64,000 nt of DNA from Parietaria judaica (taxonomy: Eukaryota > Streptophyta > Magnoliopsida > Rosales > Urticaceae), in assembly GCA_954871525.1 (NCBI GenBank), contig OX940865.1, positions 3,906,001 through 3,970,000 of the forward strand, written 5' to 3'. A program made the translations under genes and the position numbers. This document shows positions 53,912 through 64,000 of the stretch, piece after piece. Below the pieces are notes generated by a model, which searched no databases, was not told where the DNA came from, and was given only the letters and a program-made list of their open reading frames with translations. The number at the start of each line of letters is the position of its first letter. Position 1 is the first letter of the stretch.

Positions 53912-54765
53912 TGTTGATGTTCAAATTCTTCATTATTTAATATGACATAAAGTGCTAAGGTGGTGAATTAATTAAATTTACAAACCATGATAAAAGGCTT
54001 TAAAGAAACAAATTGGTATTTGTAAAAGCCCAATTGAGAAGCCCAATGAAATTCTCAATCAGACCAAAACAAACGGATAGAGGCTACTTGGCCCAATGAG
54101 TTGTAAGGCCCAATATCCATTCGACAGCAATCCAGAAAGACGAGGGTAGAGTCGTCATATTCTCTACCCGGCATCCCATGTTGAATTCAGACGGAAAACC
54201 AGGAGCACAGAGTCAAGCCTCCAACGGGCATAATTCAAACACGACGACGAGAACGAAGTCGTGTAGCAAGGTCGTCCATTCAACCCGGTCAGCACGGAGA
54301 GAAGACCCCTTGATTCCTGGAAGACCAACGGGAAAAATTGAAGCCTATAAATACCAAGCTCAAGCTCAGATCAACACACACGCATACTTGCAACCTCGAG
54401 AGAATATACTGAAGAAATTCTACCTGGCATTCTTGTCCATTTGAGATCTTGTTTTATTCTTTCTCTCCTTCTCTATTATTTTCCATTCTTAGACGTGATC
54501 TAGCTGTCTGTAGTTATCCGTCCATATTCATTGTCGCAATAAACTAACAGAGGAAGTAGTCAACTACCGCCTTGGGACGAACCTCTATAAAAAACTCCTC
54601 GTCTCATTTATATTGCTTATATACATACATATATATATATATATATCGTGAGTGAATCGTGAGCTTGCAACGTGAGAGATCGAATTCCACCAAATTGTTC
54701 TATTCAAAAATATCATACACTCACAAGTCACACTTGACTGATTGAGGTGGGAAACCACGTCAACA
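53912..54765 (+). repeat. 3' LTR of Tat copy 2
   Basis: Preceded by the same AGTAGGGGGCTAAC tract as copy 1. It starts TGTTGATG and ends CGTCAACA, with TATAAATA at 54346. It shows several small indels against the copy 1 LTRs, so the two copies are not sisters of one recent insertion. Confidence 0.92.
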
Positions 54766-55526
54766 ATGATGATAAGATTAAATATTTTGATCTTATCATG
54801 TATTAATATTTAATTAAATCCCTGATTAATTACATACATTGGATTTAGATGAGATTGAATCTGGACCATTGGATTAAAATAATTAATCATATTTAATTTA
54901 ATAAATTCGAATAAAGGGAGGAAAAATCTCCAAATCGGTTACAGCCTGAGCCTAGAAATAGGAGGCTCATTCTACAAATTTTTCACACCTTCCCCAGAGC
55001 AAAAACTTGAGCTCTCCCTCTGTCTCTAGGGTCTGCGAGTTTTCTGCTCCTGATCTCTCTTCTGGTTCAGCTTAGGATATATTATCCTCCGGTAGCTTTA
55101 AAAGAACCGTCAGTTAAATTTTGCGACGGAGTCCTGCCGGCGAAGACCACGCTTCGGTAGGAGGAATCCAGGAGGATATCTCGGAAGATCACAGGAGTTT
55201 CCCTCAGCACTGGCGGAGCCCTGCCCAAGTCAGAATGCTCAGCCGGAATCGTAAGTTGAGGTACGGCCTTATGCATTGGGTTAATAAATGCAACCATTTA
55301 CTGCGTTCTATTTATTTTCTATTCGACTAGATTATTAATAATGATTATGAAAATATTAAATTCAAAATATTTATCAGATCTTAACGAAATGAATATTACC
55401 TGATATCCGTGTCGTCGGTCCGTTAACAAGATTTCCGCTTTAAAATGAATTTTTAAATGTTACCGGGACGCCTCGGATGCTATTATCGTGGTAAGGAAGT
55501 CGTCTTGATACCACCGATTTCCAACA
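54766..55526 (+). repeat. LTR-like dispersed repeat, plus copy
   Basis: Directly follows copy 2. The part 55040-55526 aligns with the reverse complement of 41680-42260; the part before it looks like a U3 region with a possible TATA-like box (CCTAGAAATAGGAGG near 54952). It ends GATTTCCAACA. The start is not found and may have been cut by insertion of copy 2. Confidence 0.55.
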
Positions 55527-55559
55527 GCTTATTATAGGGTCTATATTTTTGTGCAAAAA

Positions 55560-56137
55560 AGCTAAAAAAATATGTGTAATGTGGCCGAGTAATTCACCTA
55601 ACTTCTCATGTGGTTCTCTTAAATTGTCTATTTCGGATCAAGGTCTTTATACTTTTGAAAATTTTCTTATCGATCTCATCAATTTCTCATAGATAAATCA
55701 CGATATTTATTTTAGCGGCGAAAGTCACCGAACCCGTCATATTCTTACAGATAAGTCACTTAAATCATTTTTTTAGCAACGAAAATCACATTTTGTTAAA
55801 AATCACTTGTTAAATATCACATTTTGTGTAATGTTAGATGTACCACATCACAACTTATACTTATATGTCAGACAATGGTTGGGAGGACAATTGAGAGAGG
55901 CTTACATATGACATGTATGTATATGTCATGATATGTCGCGTCTAACATTCAACAAATGTGATAGTTAACAAGTGTAAGGTGCATCTGCAATAAAAGTACG
56001 ACGTTAGTGAATTTCGTTGCTAAAGATGAGTTTAATGACTTATTTGTAAGAATCTAATGAGTTCAATGACTTTCGCCGTAAAAAAATGAGTTTAGTAACT
56101 TATATGTAAGAACATGATGAGTTCGATGACTTTCACT
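55560..56137. repeat. Foldback element (long imperfect inverted repeat)
   Basis: Arms such as GTTAAATATCACATTTTG...TGTCAG (from 55807) and its mirror up to 55978, and further out TTAGCAACGAAAATC (about 55771) against GAATTTCGTTGCTAA (about 56010), centre near 55890. The right arm repeats its GATGACTTTC-ended unit a second time up to 56136. Non-coding MITE-like element. Confidence 0.7.
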
Positions 56138-56687
56138 AGGGGCGGAGCGGGGGCGCCCACCCCTACTTGTTCCGAGCTCGTTATTTTTTATTTTAATGTA
56201 TGCATATTATTACATAAGTTTATACAAAAATAATAAACATAACATTTGTAGACTAAAAGCAGTATATTGTAGTGGAATCTTGTTGCTCCTACAAGTTATA
56301 GCTCTGGGTTCAATTCTCAATCTAAACATATTTTAATATTTTTAGCAATAGTTTTTATGATTACATTATTTGTAGAATAATAGTGGTTTCAATGTCTCGT
56401 TTTAATTTGAAATTTATGAGAATTCTTATTATATAGACATCCTAATGAATTATTTTCATAAATCAAAAGTTCATAAAAAATAGTGGTAATGAATCTCTCG
56501 TTTTATTTTGAAATTTATGAGAATTCTAATCATATAAAGATCCAAAGAATTATTTTCATAAATAAAAAATTCATAAAAAAATAGTGGTAATGCAATTTAT
56601 AATATTAGTTTCAATATCTCGTCTTATTTTGAAATTTATGGTCTGTTAATTTTCGCACCCCTAAGCTAAAGTTCAAGCTCCGCCCCT
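56138..56687. mobile_element. Probable hAT-type MITE with internal tandem repeats
   Basis: Ends AGGGGCGGAGC and GCTCCGCCCCT are inverted repeats. Inside, a unit of roughly 115-120 bp (AATAGTGGT ... TTTGAAATTTATGAGAATTC ... ATTATTTTCATAAAT) occurs about three times between 56370 and 56640. No clear target duplication is visible. It abuts the foldback element. Confidence 0.65.
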
Positions 56688-56689
56688 TG

Positions 56690-57751
56690 GCCACATATTT
56701 TACTCTCTTTTTTTTTCTACGCTTTAAAATGATAAAAATAAAACAAAAATAATTGATGCCAAACATATTACTTATTGAGAGATTTTATTGTTACTCGATT
56801 ACATAAATAAATGAATTCAATTGTTGGAGAATAATTGAATGAAAAACTCATAAAATTAAATAAAAAAAATAAACCAGTGATAATATTCCAAAAAAAAATA
56901 AAAATCATGCACCTGTCATTTTATAATTTGCTACTTATATAAACAAAAAATTAAATTCAAAGAGAAAATATGAAAAATATAGGGGGCTCAGTGCCAATAT
57001 CTCTATTATTGATTGGTTGCCTTTAAGACAAGCCAAACAAGAATAGTTATGACTAAGAAGTAACAATAACCATACATGTTAACTCTAGTCTCCACTCTAC
57101 ACCACATCCTTTCATTATTTTCAGAACTTTTACCAACCTTTTATTAACTTTTATGTTGATTCCACAACAATAATTCAAAGTGAAGCCAAATAATTTGGGC
57201 ACACACTTCTTATTGGGACCACTCTTTAATGTGTAATTGACAAATACATGACTTGAAATTTGCAGGTGTAAAGTTTCCTACTTGTACAACCAAGCTTTCT
57301 TGCTTCCTTGCCGATAGTGCCACGGCCACCAGCACCAGTGCAGTGTTTATTGCGAGATTGCGTATAACTTTATTTAATAATATCATTTTTATTTAAAAAA
57401 CAAAATTACTTATGAAAGTTAATTGTACTATTTTTAAATAACAGTACATAATTGACATTAAATGTATAAAACCCAGTGCTTAAAACATTATACTAAAAAA
57501 TCCGGAATTTTGACGACTTAGTTTAATTAGTCTAGGAAAATAATATTTTTTTAGCACCAAAATATTGACTCTTCTTTTGCTAGCGTTAATACGGTGAAGA
57601 AAATATGCAACAAGACTAAGAAGGTTGGATAAGGGAGAATAAACATGCACAAATTTTACATCGTTTGATATTGTTAAATGAAGTGCCTAATTAACTGAGT
57701 TTTATTTTGAATATGCAGAAGAAAAACAAAGTTACAAAAGTAAGGCGTTTC
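56690..57751. other. AT-rich intergenic DNA, no gene seen
   Basis: No coding pattern or recognised repeat. Confidence 0.5.
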
Positions 57752-57982
57752 GATGGTGTAGAGCTGCACTTCACGACGACCTCACGCCGTTCGCGACGTA
57801 TTCGGAGCATGAAATCGTGACGGTTCGCGAACCTGGAGCTCGTCGCGATACTCTTCCCTCGCTGCCTCTCTCTCTCCATCGCGATGCATCGCGAGCTGAA
57901 CCATCGCGACGTGCCATTTGGCGATTTCCGGCGATTTCACCGCAACCGATTGCGACGCCGTGAAGTGCAGCTCTACGATGGT
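57752..57982. mobile_element. GC-rich 219-bp element with 19-bp terminal inverted repeats
   Basis: Ends GTAGAGCTGCACTTCACG (57758 on) and CGTGAAGTGCAGCTCTAC region (to 57976) are near-perfect inverted repeats, flanked by GATGGT on each side (57752-57757 and 57977-57982). The interior is rich in TCGCGA and ATCGCGA words, unlike the AT-rich surroundings. Short MITE-like unit; superfamily unclear. Confidence 0.75.
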
Positions 57983-58429
57983 GGGAGCAGTTGTGAATCA
58001 AATTCTGTAAAGTGCACTTTTAAATTTTCAAAAAAAAGGATATTAGCGTCATAAATATGGAAAGTGTTTGAGAAAATAACGTTAAATAACTATATTCTTT
58101 GTTTTACCCGGATAAAATATTAATATTTTTCTCTCATATTATAGAAAGATACCAAATAATCCTGAAAAAAGATATCGTATAGTAGGAGGCTCAATTAAGG
58201 TTTTTACATAAGTAGAGTAGTTGGCCGATAAGGGAAAATAGCCTTCTCGAAAGGCAGACGGCTCTTCCAACCCTCACCCTCGGTTGAGGTCCACTTATAT
58301 ATATTGTGGATGAAAATTATAGTCAACGCTGTTTCATTGCCTCAATATAACCGTTTTAGTCGGGCATAATTGATTTCAAGTTGGATACTTTTATCGCTAA
58401 TAAGTCATTTTAATAAAGAAAAATCTACG
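57983..58429. other. Intergenic DNA, no gene seen
   Basis: Mixed composition; nothing recognised. Confidence 0.45.
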
Positions 58430-58675
58430 AAATGGCCAAAAACCATATAAGGTTTAAGGAAATTGTCCATACTTTCAAACAATTCATTTATAGTTATACC
58501 CATTCAAAAAATATTTTGGATTATATTAACCCTGATTTTAATTATATTTATTTATTTTTTGTATTTAATTATTTATTATATATTTTAATGTTCAAAATTA
58601 AAATATCCTAAAATTTTGGTTGAAAATCTCCCCTATTAATTAGGTTATCATTTAATTTGGTTAATTTGACCCAAA

Positions 58676-58720
<45 letters not shown>
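58430..58720. repeat. Dispersed repeat with (CT)n end
   Basis: Reverse-complement relative of 53468-53825, ending in (CT)n at 58679-58720. Bases 58721-58940 beyond the CT run are GC-rich with open frames, and are not shared with the other copy. Confidence 0.85.
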
Positions 58721-58722
<2 letters not shown>

Positions 58723-60075
58723 ACTTCGGGTATGTCTTCGGCGACCGTGGGTGCGGCGGCCAAGGAGGCGACTGTGGCCTCCGTCGCGGTCGCCTTCCAT
58801 CGCGCCTGCTTCCCCCGTCGCGCCTCGTTCCTTAGTCGCTCTTCATCGCGGTCGCCCTCCGTCGTGCATCCTTCCTCCATCGCTCTCCGTCATTCTCCTT
58901 TTGTTTGCCGTCTCCCGGTCGCCGGATCAAACACGGTAAGATTTTTTATTTTTGTAAATGGATTTACACGATTTCGGATTGGTAATGTTTATTGGATTGG
59001 TAATATTTTTTGTAAATAGTTTTACCAAGTTTACAGTTTAACAAGTAATACAATTTTGTAAAATTATAATTTTATGTAGAATTTCGTAGATATTTTTACA
59101 TTTTTTAACAAGTAATACAATTTTGTACAAATATATACAGTTTTTACAGGTTAATAAAATTTCGTATATATATTTACAGTTTAAATATATGTTTGGTATT
59201 GGTATATATATCGATATATATATTTACAGTTTTGGTATTAGTATATATATTTACAAACTGGTAATTATATTTACACTTTAAATTTTGTATATATATTTAC
59301 AATTTAAATATATTTTGTAAATATTGACAGTTTGTTATTGGTATACATACACAATTATGGTTGATATTTACAATTTGCACAAACAGTTCCCGCATAAAGT
59401 ATTCGTACATACATATACAAGATTCGTAATTAAATTTACAACTTGGAATTTGTATATAAAAATGCAATTTTTGTTTGTAGATATTATATTAATTTGTACT
59501 CATTATTTCTTACGATTTTAGGAATTTTGAAATTTTGATTTTAAAATTTAAATCATTAAAATACCGATTAATAAGGAGAAAATATTCAAAAATAATCAAG
59601 GAATGATTAAGATTAATCTATTATTATATTTAGCATCATTTAAGGAAATTTTTTAGTTTTATTATATTAATTAATTTGAATTATTAATTAGTTTTAAATG
59701 TAATTTAAATTCTAAATATTAATTAATTAAAAAATTGCCATCATGTGTATTTTTTACTCTCACATATGGGCATTTCGTACAATTAAAGAGTAAATTAATC
59801 CATAATTCAATTAATTAGTGATTTTGATTACCCATAATAAAGATTAACATTTTTTTAAACTTTAAATCACAAATACGCATTTCCCTCGTTTACCCTTTTA
59901 ATAATTAAATTTGACTCGTTAAAGCAAAAGTGACACCTTTCAGTTTCGCAGCCTCTCACTGTTCCACTTCACTTCACTCCACTCCACTCATACATTATGA
60001 CTCGTGAGGAAAGCACTCATCACTCTCTTCTTTGTGGGTTCTCAACTGTTTCATTTTTCCTGTGAGCTTTCAACA
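58721..60075. other. GC-rich block, then AT-rich region upstream of the bHLH gene
   Basis: 58721-58940 is GC-rich (GTCGCGGTCGCC, CTCCGTCGT words) and open in several frames but has no recognised family. 58940-59520 is AT-rich with many recurrences of ATATATTTACA/TTTACAGTTT. 59930-60075, with CACTTCACTTCACTCCACTC, probably holds the bHLH 5' untranslated region and nearby promoter. Confidence 0.45.
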
Positions 60076-63000
60076 ATGGCAAATGAAGCATTACCAGAGA
60101 AGAAGCTGAGGAAACAGCTCGCTGTTGCCGTGAGGAGTGTTCAGTGGAGCTACGCAATTTTCTGGTCGCTATCCAAGACAGAACAAGGGTACTTACTTAC
60201 TTACTCCATTCATCAAGATTACCTTGCCCAAATGTAGATTTTCCCTATTTCCGCCACCGTAGCAGCCTTGGAGTCCCGTGGTTTTCACTCCCCGGTGTTC
60301 GAGGATAACCGCGCCAAGCAATGTGTGTTTTTTCATGTTTGTCAACAATGCCCGCTGCAACTAACTTTCAGCGGGCATTGTTGAGAATTCCAATCTTGAA
60401 TTATGTCGATTACAGTGCGGATTGAAGCGGTGTGCGGTTTTATACTTATCGTTTTATGAGGTTTTCCATGCAAAAACCGCTCGTGCCTTAGCAAATGTGT
60501 TGCGTTTGCGTATTGTCTGAAAGCTGTGAGAGAATTCCGTGTTTGAGATTTCCGTTGGGTTTCGTCTATTTCAGAGCTTTGGAGTGGCACGAGGGTTACT
60601 ACAATGGCGACATTAAAACGAGGAAGACGGTTCAAGCTGCTGAGCTCAAAGCAGACAAAGTTGGCTTACAGAGAAGCGAGCTTTTGCGCGAGCTCTACAA
60701 GTCTTTATCAGACAACGAGTGTACGAACCAACAAGATGATATGACATCTTCTATGTCCTCGTCGTCGTCTCTAACACCTGAAGATCTCAGCGATGCCGAG
60801 TGGTATTACCTCGTCTGTATGTCGTTTGTATTCAAGCCCGGCCAATGGTATGTCTCTTGTTTCTGTTATTTGGGAATGTTTTTTTTTCTGAAACGGGAAC
60901 GTTTTGAAGTGTGTTTTGGTCTTTTTTTGTTGTTGAATTTTGCAGTCTGCCAGGGCGAGCGTTGACGAAGGAGCGAACGGTTTGGCTGTGCAATGCTCAG
61001 TTTGCTGATAGCAAAGTGTTCTCTCGCTCGTTGCTCGCTAAGGTTTCTTTCGATCATAGTTTTAGTTTAGAAAGTAATGAAACAAAACTGAAAATGTGTT
61101 TCTCTTTTTTTTATGAACTTGTTCTTCTGATGTGGAATTTGATGGATTCTTTCTTCAGGGTGCGTCAATTCAGGTACGAAAAATCGTTGTCAGGTCCATG
61201 TTTGTGCATTCTGACATTTTGTTACTAACCAGACAATATAAAGCAACAAAATTTAGAGACATTGCACGCGGAAATGAGAACGAATTCGTTGCTTTTAGTA
61301 AATTATGAAGCAAAGAAACGCTCAGAAATGAACTTACTGGGAAATACTTTGAACAGAAAACAAACGACAAATTAAATCAAAAGGGAAAACTTAACTAGCA
61401 TTCGTTAAAATATTAATATTATAATCTTATAAATAGTTTCACTTTTTTGTTGGTTTGATAGACTGTCGTTTGCTTTCCTTATCTTGGGGGTGTGGTGGAA
61501 ATTGGTGTAACAGATCAGGTAATTTCTTTTTCTTAATTTATAAAAAAGTGGACATTCGCAGTATAAATTCCTAAATGATAAGAAAATGTGGCGGCGTATT
61601 CTACTTCTTGTTTTGTCTTGGTGTAATCTTAAGTACCTAATTGGGTACTTGAGACAAACACTCTCGGAAACATTAGGAATATGCTGCCACTTTCGCGTAA
61701 TTTATAGGTATTTATACTGCTAATATCTCATGAAATAGCGACTTTTTCTTGCCAAATCTTACGAAAATTATGTATCTTTTGATATCCAAAGGTATCAGAA
61801 GACCTTAATCTCCTTCAGCACATCAAGGCATCCCTATTAGACTTCTCAAAGCCTGTTTGCACGGAGAAATCATCTCATCCGACGCCTCGTGACGACGAAA
61901 ATGACGGCGACAAAGATAAAAAATGTGCCAAAATTTATGACGAAACGATCGCTTCTCTGGAAATAGAGAATGTGTGCTCTGATCTTCCTACAGAAATAAG
62001 GCTTGATCAGAGTGGCAGTGACGGCTTGATCATAAACGGAAATTACAGCATTGACTCTCCCGATGAATGTTCGAAAGGGTGCGATCACGATCACCAAACC
62101 GAGGATTCCTTCATGCCTGAAGGCTTCTCAAACGGTAGGGACGCCGAAATTCCCAGCTGCCACTTCACCGACGAAGATCTCAGCAGCAGTGTTAAGGATT
62201 CTATGAACACGAGAGGTTGCTTATCGGAGCTTGGAAAATCTAATCATACGAAACTAGGCTCGTTGGAACTGGGAAATGACAAAGATTTGCACTACAAAAG
62301 AACTGTCTCTGCTATCCTGGGAGGCTCGTCTCAGCTGACTGAAAACCGTCGCTCTTGCGAGTATGATCGTGAGTCCAGCTTCGTGGCATGGAAAAGAGGG
62401 TGTCTCGATGACCATAGGCCGCAAATGCAGCAGATGATTCTGAAGAAGATTCTGCGCACGGTTCCGTTAATGTATGGTGATCCGGCTCTCAAATCTCCCG
62501 AAGAATTGGATATTGATGAGGATGAAAATTTCATTGTCCTTAAGTCAATAGTTCCTTCTATCCATAAGGTATATGCATATAATTCCACAAACACTCATAT
62601 GTTTCTTTACTTAATAGTGCTTATGGTAAGGAGCATTATGGGTATTTTATGATAAATATGAAATTAGGGTGTCCAGTTCTATATACAGGCGTCAAATCAA
62701 GGTTTAGCCGTCTTGTTTGATTGGTGGAATTTTCTACTGATCGCCATTGGGAGATTTTTCATGGCCAACTCTCGAATTTAGAAACCGGAATTACGTTTAT
62801 GAATAGTGTTTTTGTTGCTCTTGTATTTCTATTCCGGATTGTGTCAGCTTACTAAATATTGAATTGAAATAAAATTACGCAGACTGATAAAGAAATAGTC
62901 CTCAACGACACGATCAAGTACTTGAAGAAGCTCAATGCGAGAGTTGACAAATTAGAATCCTGCTCTGGCTCGCTGGACCTCGAATCAAGAGCTAGGAAGA

Positions 63001-63845
63001 AGAGCCTCGAAATTTTGGAACACACGTCGGACAACTGCGAGGGCGAAAAGACGAGAAAGACGTGGGTACACAAAAGAAAAGCGTGCGACATCGACGAGAA
63101 CGACAAAATCTCGCACGAGGATGGATTGTCTCGGGAATTGAAAGTCAGAATTACGGGTCAAGAGGTCCTGATAGATATGAAATGCCCTTACAAGGAGTAC
63201 ATATTGCTTGATATCATGGATGCCATTAATAATCTGCACTTAGACTCGCATTCAGTTCAATCCGCCACTCTCGATGGTGTTTTCACTTTGGCACTCAAAT
63301 CCAAGGTTAGTTACGTTTCTTGATTCTCTCCGAAATGCCAGTTGAAATTGATTTATATTAATAATTAATTGTCAGATATGTCCGTTGAACTTATCATGCT
63401 ATTGCAATTTACGTTTGTCGTTACTAAATCCCGACGGTTTGAGTAAAATTTTAAGTTTTGTGTAATGCATTCATAATGATTTTGTCGAAAATTTGACAAA
63501 AACCGTTTATTTGTTAACACTAAGGGGGAAAACGGGTATAACTTATAAATTAATGGAAGAAATTGCAAACAATTTAGGGAGATAGCTTAATTACACTCTT
63601 TCAGGTATTCCTTATAAACTTCTTTTTCAGTGATAAGAAATAGACATGATTTTTCTCTATTAAAATTAGTATATAATTTACTGAAATCAGTATTTATTAA
63701 TTAAATTTGCCTTTGGTAAATTGACTCGAACATGTTGGTAAATCACTTATCTTGTGGGGAATTTCGGATTCAGTTTCGAGGGACAGCTGTCGCGCCGGTC
63801 CGGATGATCAAACAAGCTATATGGAAAGTCGCCGGCAAGTGTTGA
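60076..63845 (+). CDS. GL3: Subgroup IIIf bHLH regulator (GL3/EGL3/JAF13 type) without basic region
   Basis: Eight exons, all GT-AG and in frame: 60076-60188, 60575-60847, 60946-61042, 61159-61173 (15 bp), 61462-61518, 61792-62568, 62883-63305, 63774-63845; 608 residues, near the family length of about 600-640. ATG 60076 is in good context (AACAATGGC). The N-terminal MYB-interacting region is intact (VQWSYAIFWS, GYYNGDIKTRKT, SDAEWYYLVCMSF, VVCFPYLGGVVEIGVTD), followed by an acidic middle. The HLH part reads FIVLKSIVPSIHK then TDKEIVLNDTIKYLKKL, and the C-terminal ACT-like domain LLDIMDAINNLHLDSHSVQS ends KVAGKC. Between VPLMYGD and FIVLKS the expected HVLS-[DE]KRR-type basic segment is missing; an acidic ELDIDEDEN stands there. 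Family role: partner of R2R3-MYB and WD40 proteins in anthocyanin or epidermal-cell control, in the nucleus. Symbol denotes class, not proven orthology. Confidence 0.92.
60343..60383. repeat. Perfect 15-bp hairpin in bHLH intron 1
   Basis: CAACAATGCCCGCTG (60343-60357) and its exact reverse complement (60369-60383) around an 11-base loop. Its GC content stands out within the intron. Confidence 0.9.
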
Positions 63846-64000
63846 AGAGATCTTGAAAAGACTCAATTTTCTCATGTCAATGAAGTTTATCTTATTTGGA
63901 GAGCTTTATATAATCTTCCTCATATAACATGGGAGTTCATTAAGGAATAAAGGAAACATTTCAATGTCATGAAAATCCAAATAATTAGAATGTATGTTTG

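Larger units (their letters stand above)
49103..54765 (+). mobile_element. Ty3/Gypsy Tat-type element, copy 2, 5'-truncated
   Basis: Sequence joins the family abruptly at AGAGGACGGGTACAC, matching base 8808 of copy 1, so the 5' LTR and most of gag are absent. Protease, RT, RNase H and integrase follow in order, then the 38-bp spacer array, a foreign (GA)n-ended repeat at 53468-53825, the last ~80 bases of the normal pre-LTR region, and a 3' LTR. Everything matching 13165-17218 of copy 1, including the antisense gene, is missing. Several nonsense codons and a changed integrase catalytic residue make it defective. Confidence 0.92.

Noticed and set aside
58657..59019. Plus-strand frame starting with a Ser-Leu run
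   Set aside because: The Ser-Leu run is the translation of (CT)n; the rest is an unrecognised GC-rich block.

Overview
The window is nuclear DNA of a flowering plant, most likely a eudicot. It holds three spliced GT-AG protein genes of typical plant families, separated by AT-rich DNA packed with Ty3/Gypsy (Tat-type) LTR retrotransposons, older LTR fragments, MITE/foldback elements and Helitron-like ends. I could not fix the species from sequence alone.

Layout. 1-4492 (+): 3' part (nine exons) of a beta-amylase of the BAM7/BAM8 class; the BZR1-type DNA-binding N-terminus expected for this class lies upstream of the window. 6078-18163 (+): a complete-length Tat-type Gypsy element with 5-bp target duplication, two near-identical ~855-bp LTRs, damaged gag-pol, a 38-bp tandem-repeat spacer and an antisense spliced gene. 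18169-19500: older Tat-type spacer remnant. 19828-22387 (-): intact five-exon class-3 lipase of the plant calmodulin-binding heat-shock protein type. 23185-23506: long inverted repeat about 0.8 kb upstream of the lipase start. 25.4-35.0 kb: two badly decayed Tat-type elements facing each other (+ then -), forming a large imperfect inverted repeat. 35689-36678: a nearly fully palindromic 990-bp element with 9-bp target duplication (MULE-type). 37-49 kb: decayed LTR fragments, a hAT-type MITE and Helitron-like ends. 49103-54765 (+): a second copy of the first Tat family, truncated at the 5' end and lacking the antisense gene. 54.8-58.7 kb: LTR-like fragment, foldback/hAT MITEs, a GC-rich terminal-inverted-repeat element and a dispersed CT-ended repeat. 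60076-63845 (+): intact eight-exon GL3/EGL3/JAF13-type (subgroup IIIf) bHLH gene.

The three host genes are unrelated in function (starch-related or brassinosteroid-linked regulator; lipid hydrolase; MYB-bHLH-WD40 partner for pigment or epidermal-cell fate) and are not an operon or obvious cluster. The most notable observations are: the bHLH gene keeps its MYB-interacting, HLH and C-terminal regions but lacks a recognisable basic DNA-binding region; the two copies of the Tat family share a ~1.18-kb tract with about three differences inside otherwise clearly more diverged sequence; and the second copy has its antisense-gene cassette replaced by another repeat that also occurs, inverted, about 5 kb downstream. 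All homology statements are from memory of the families; no searches were run.
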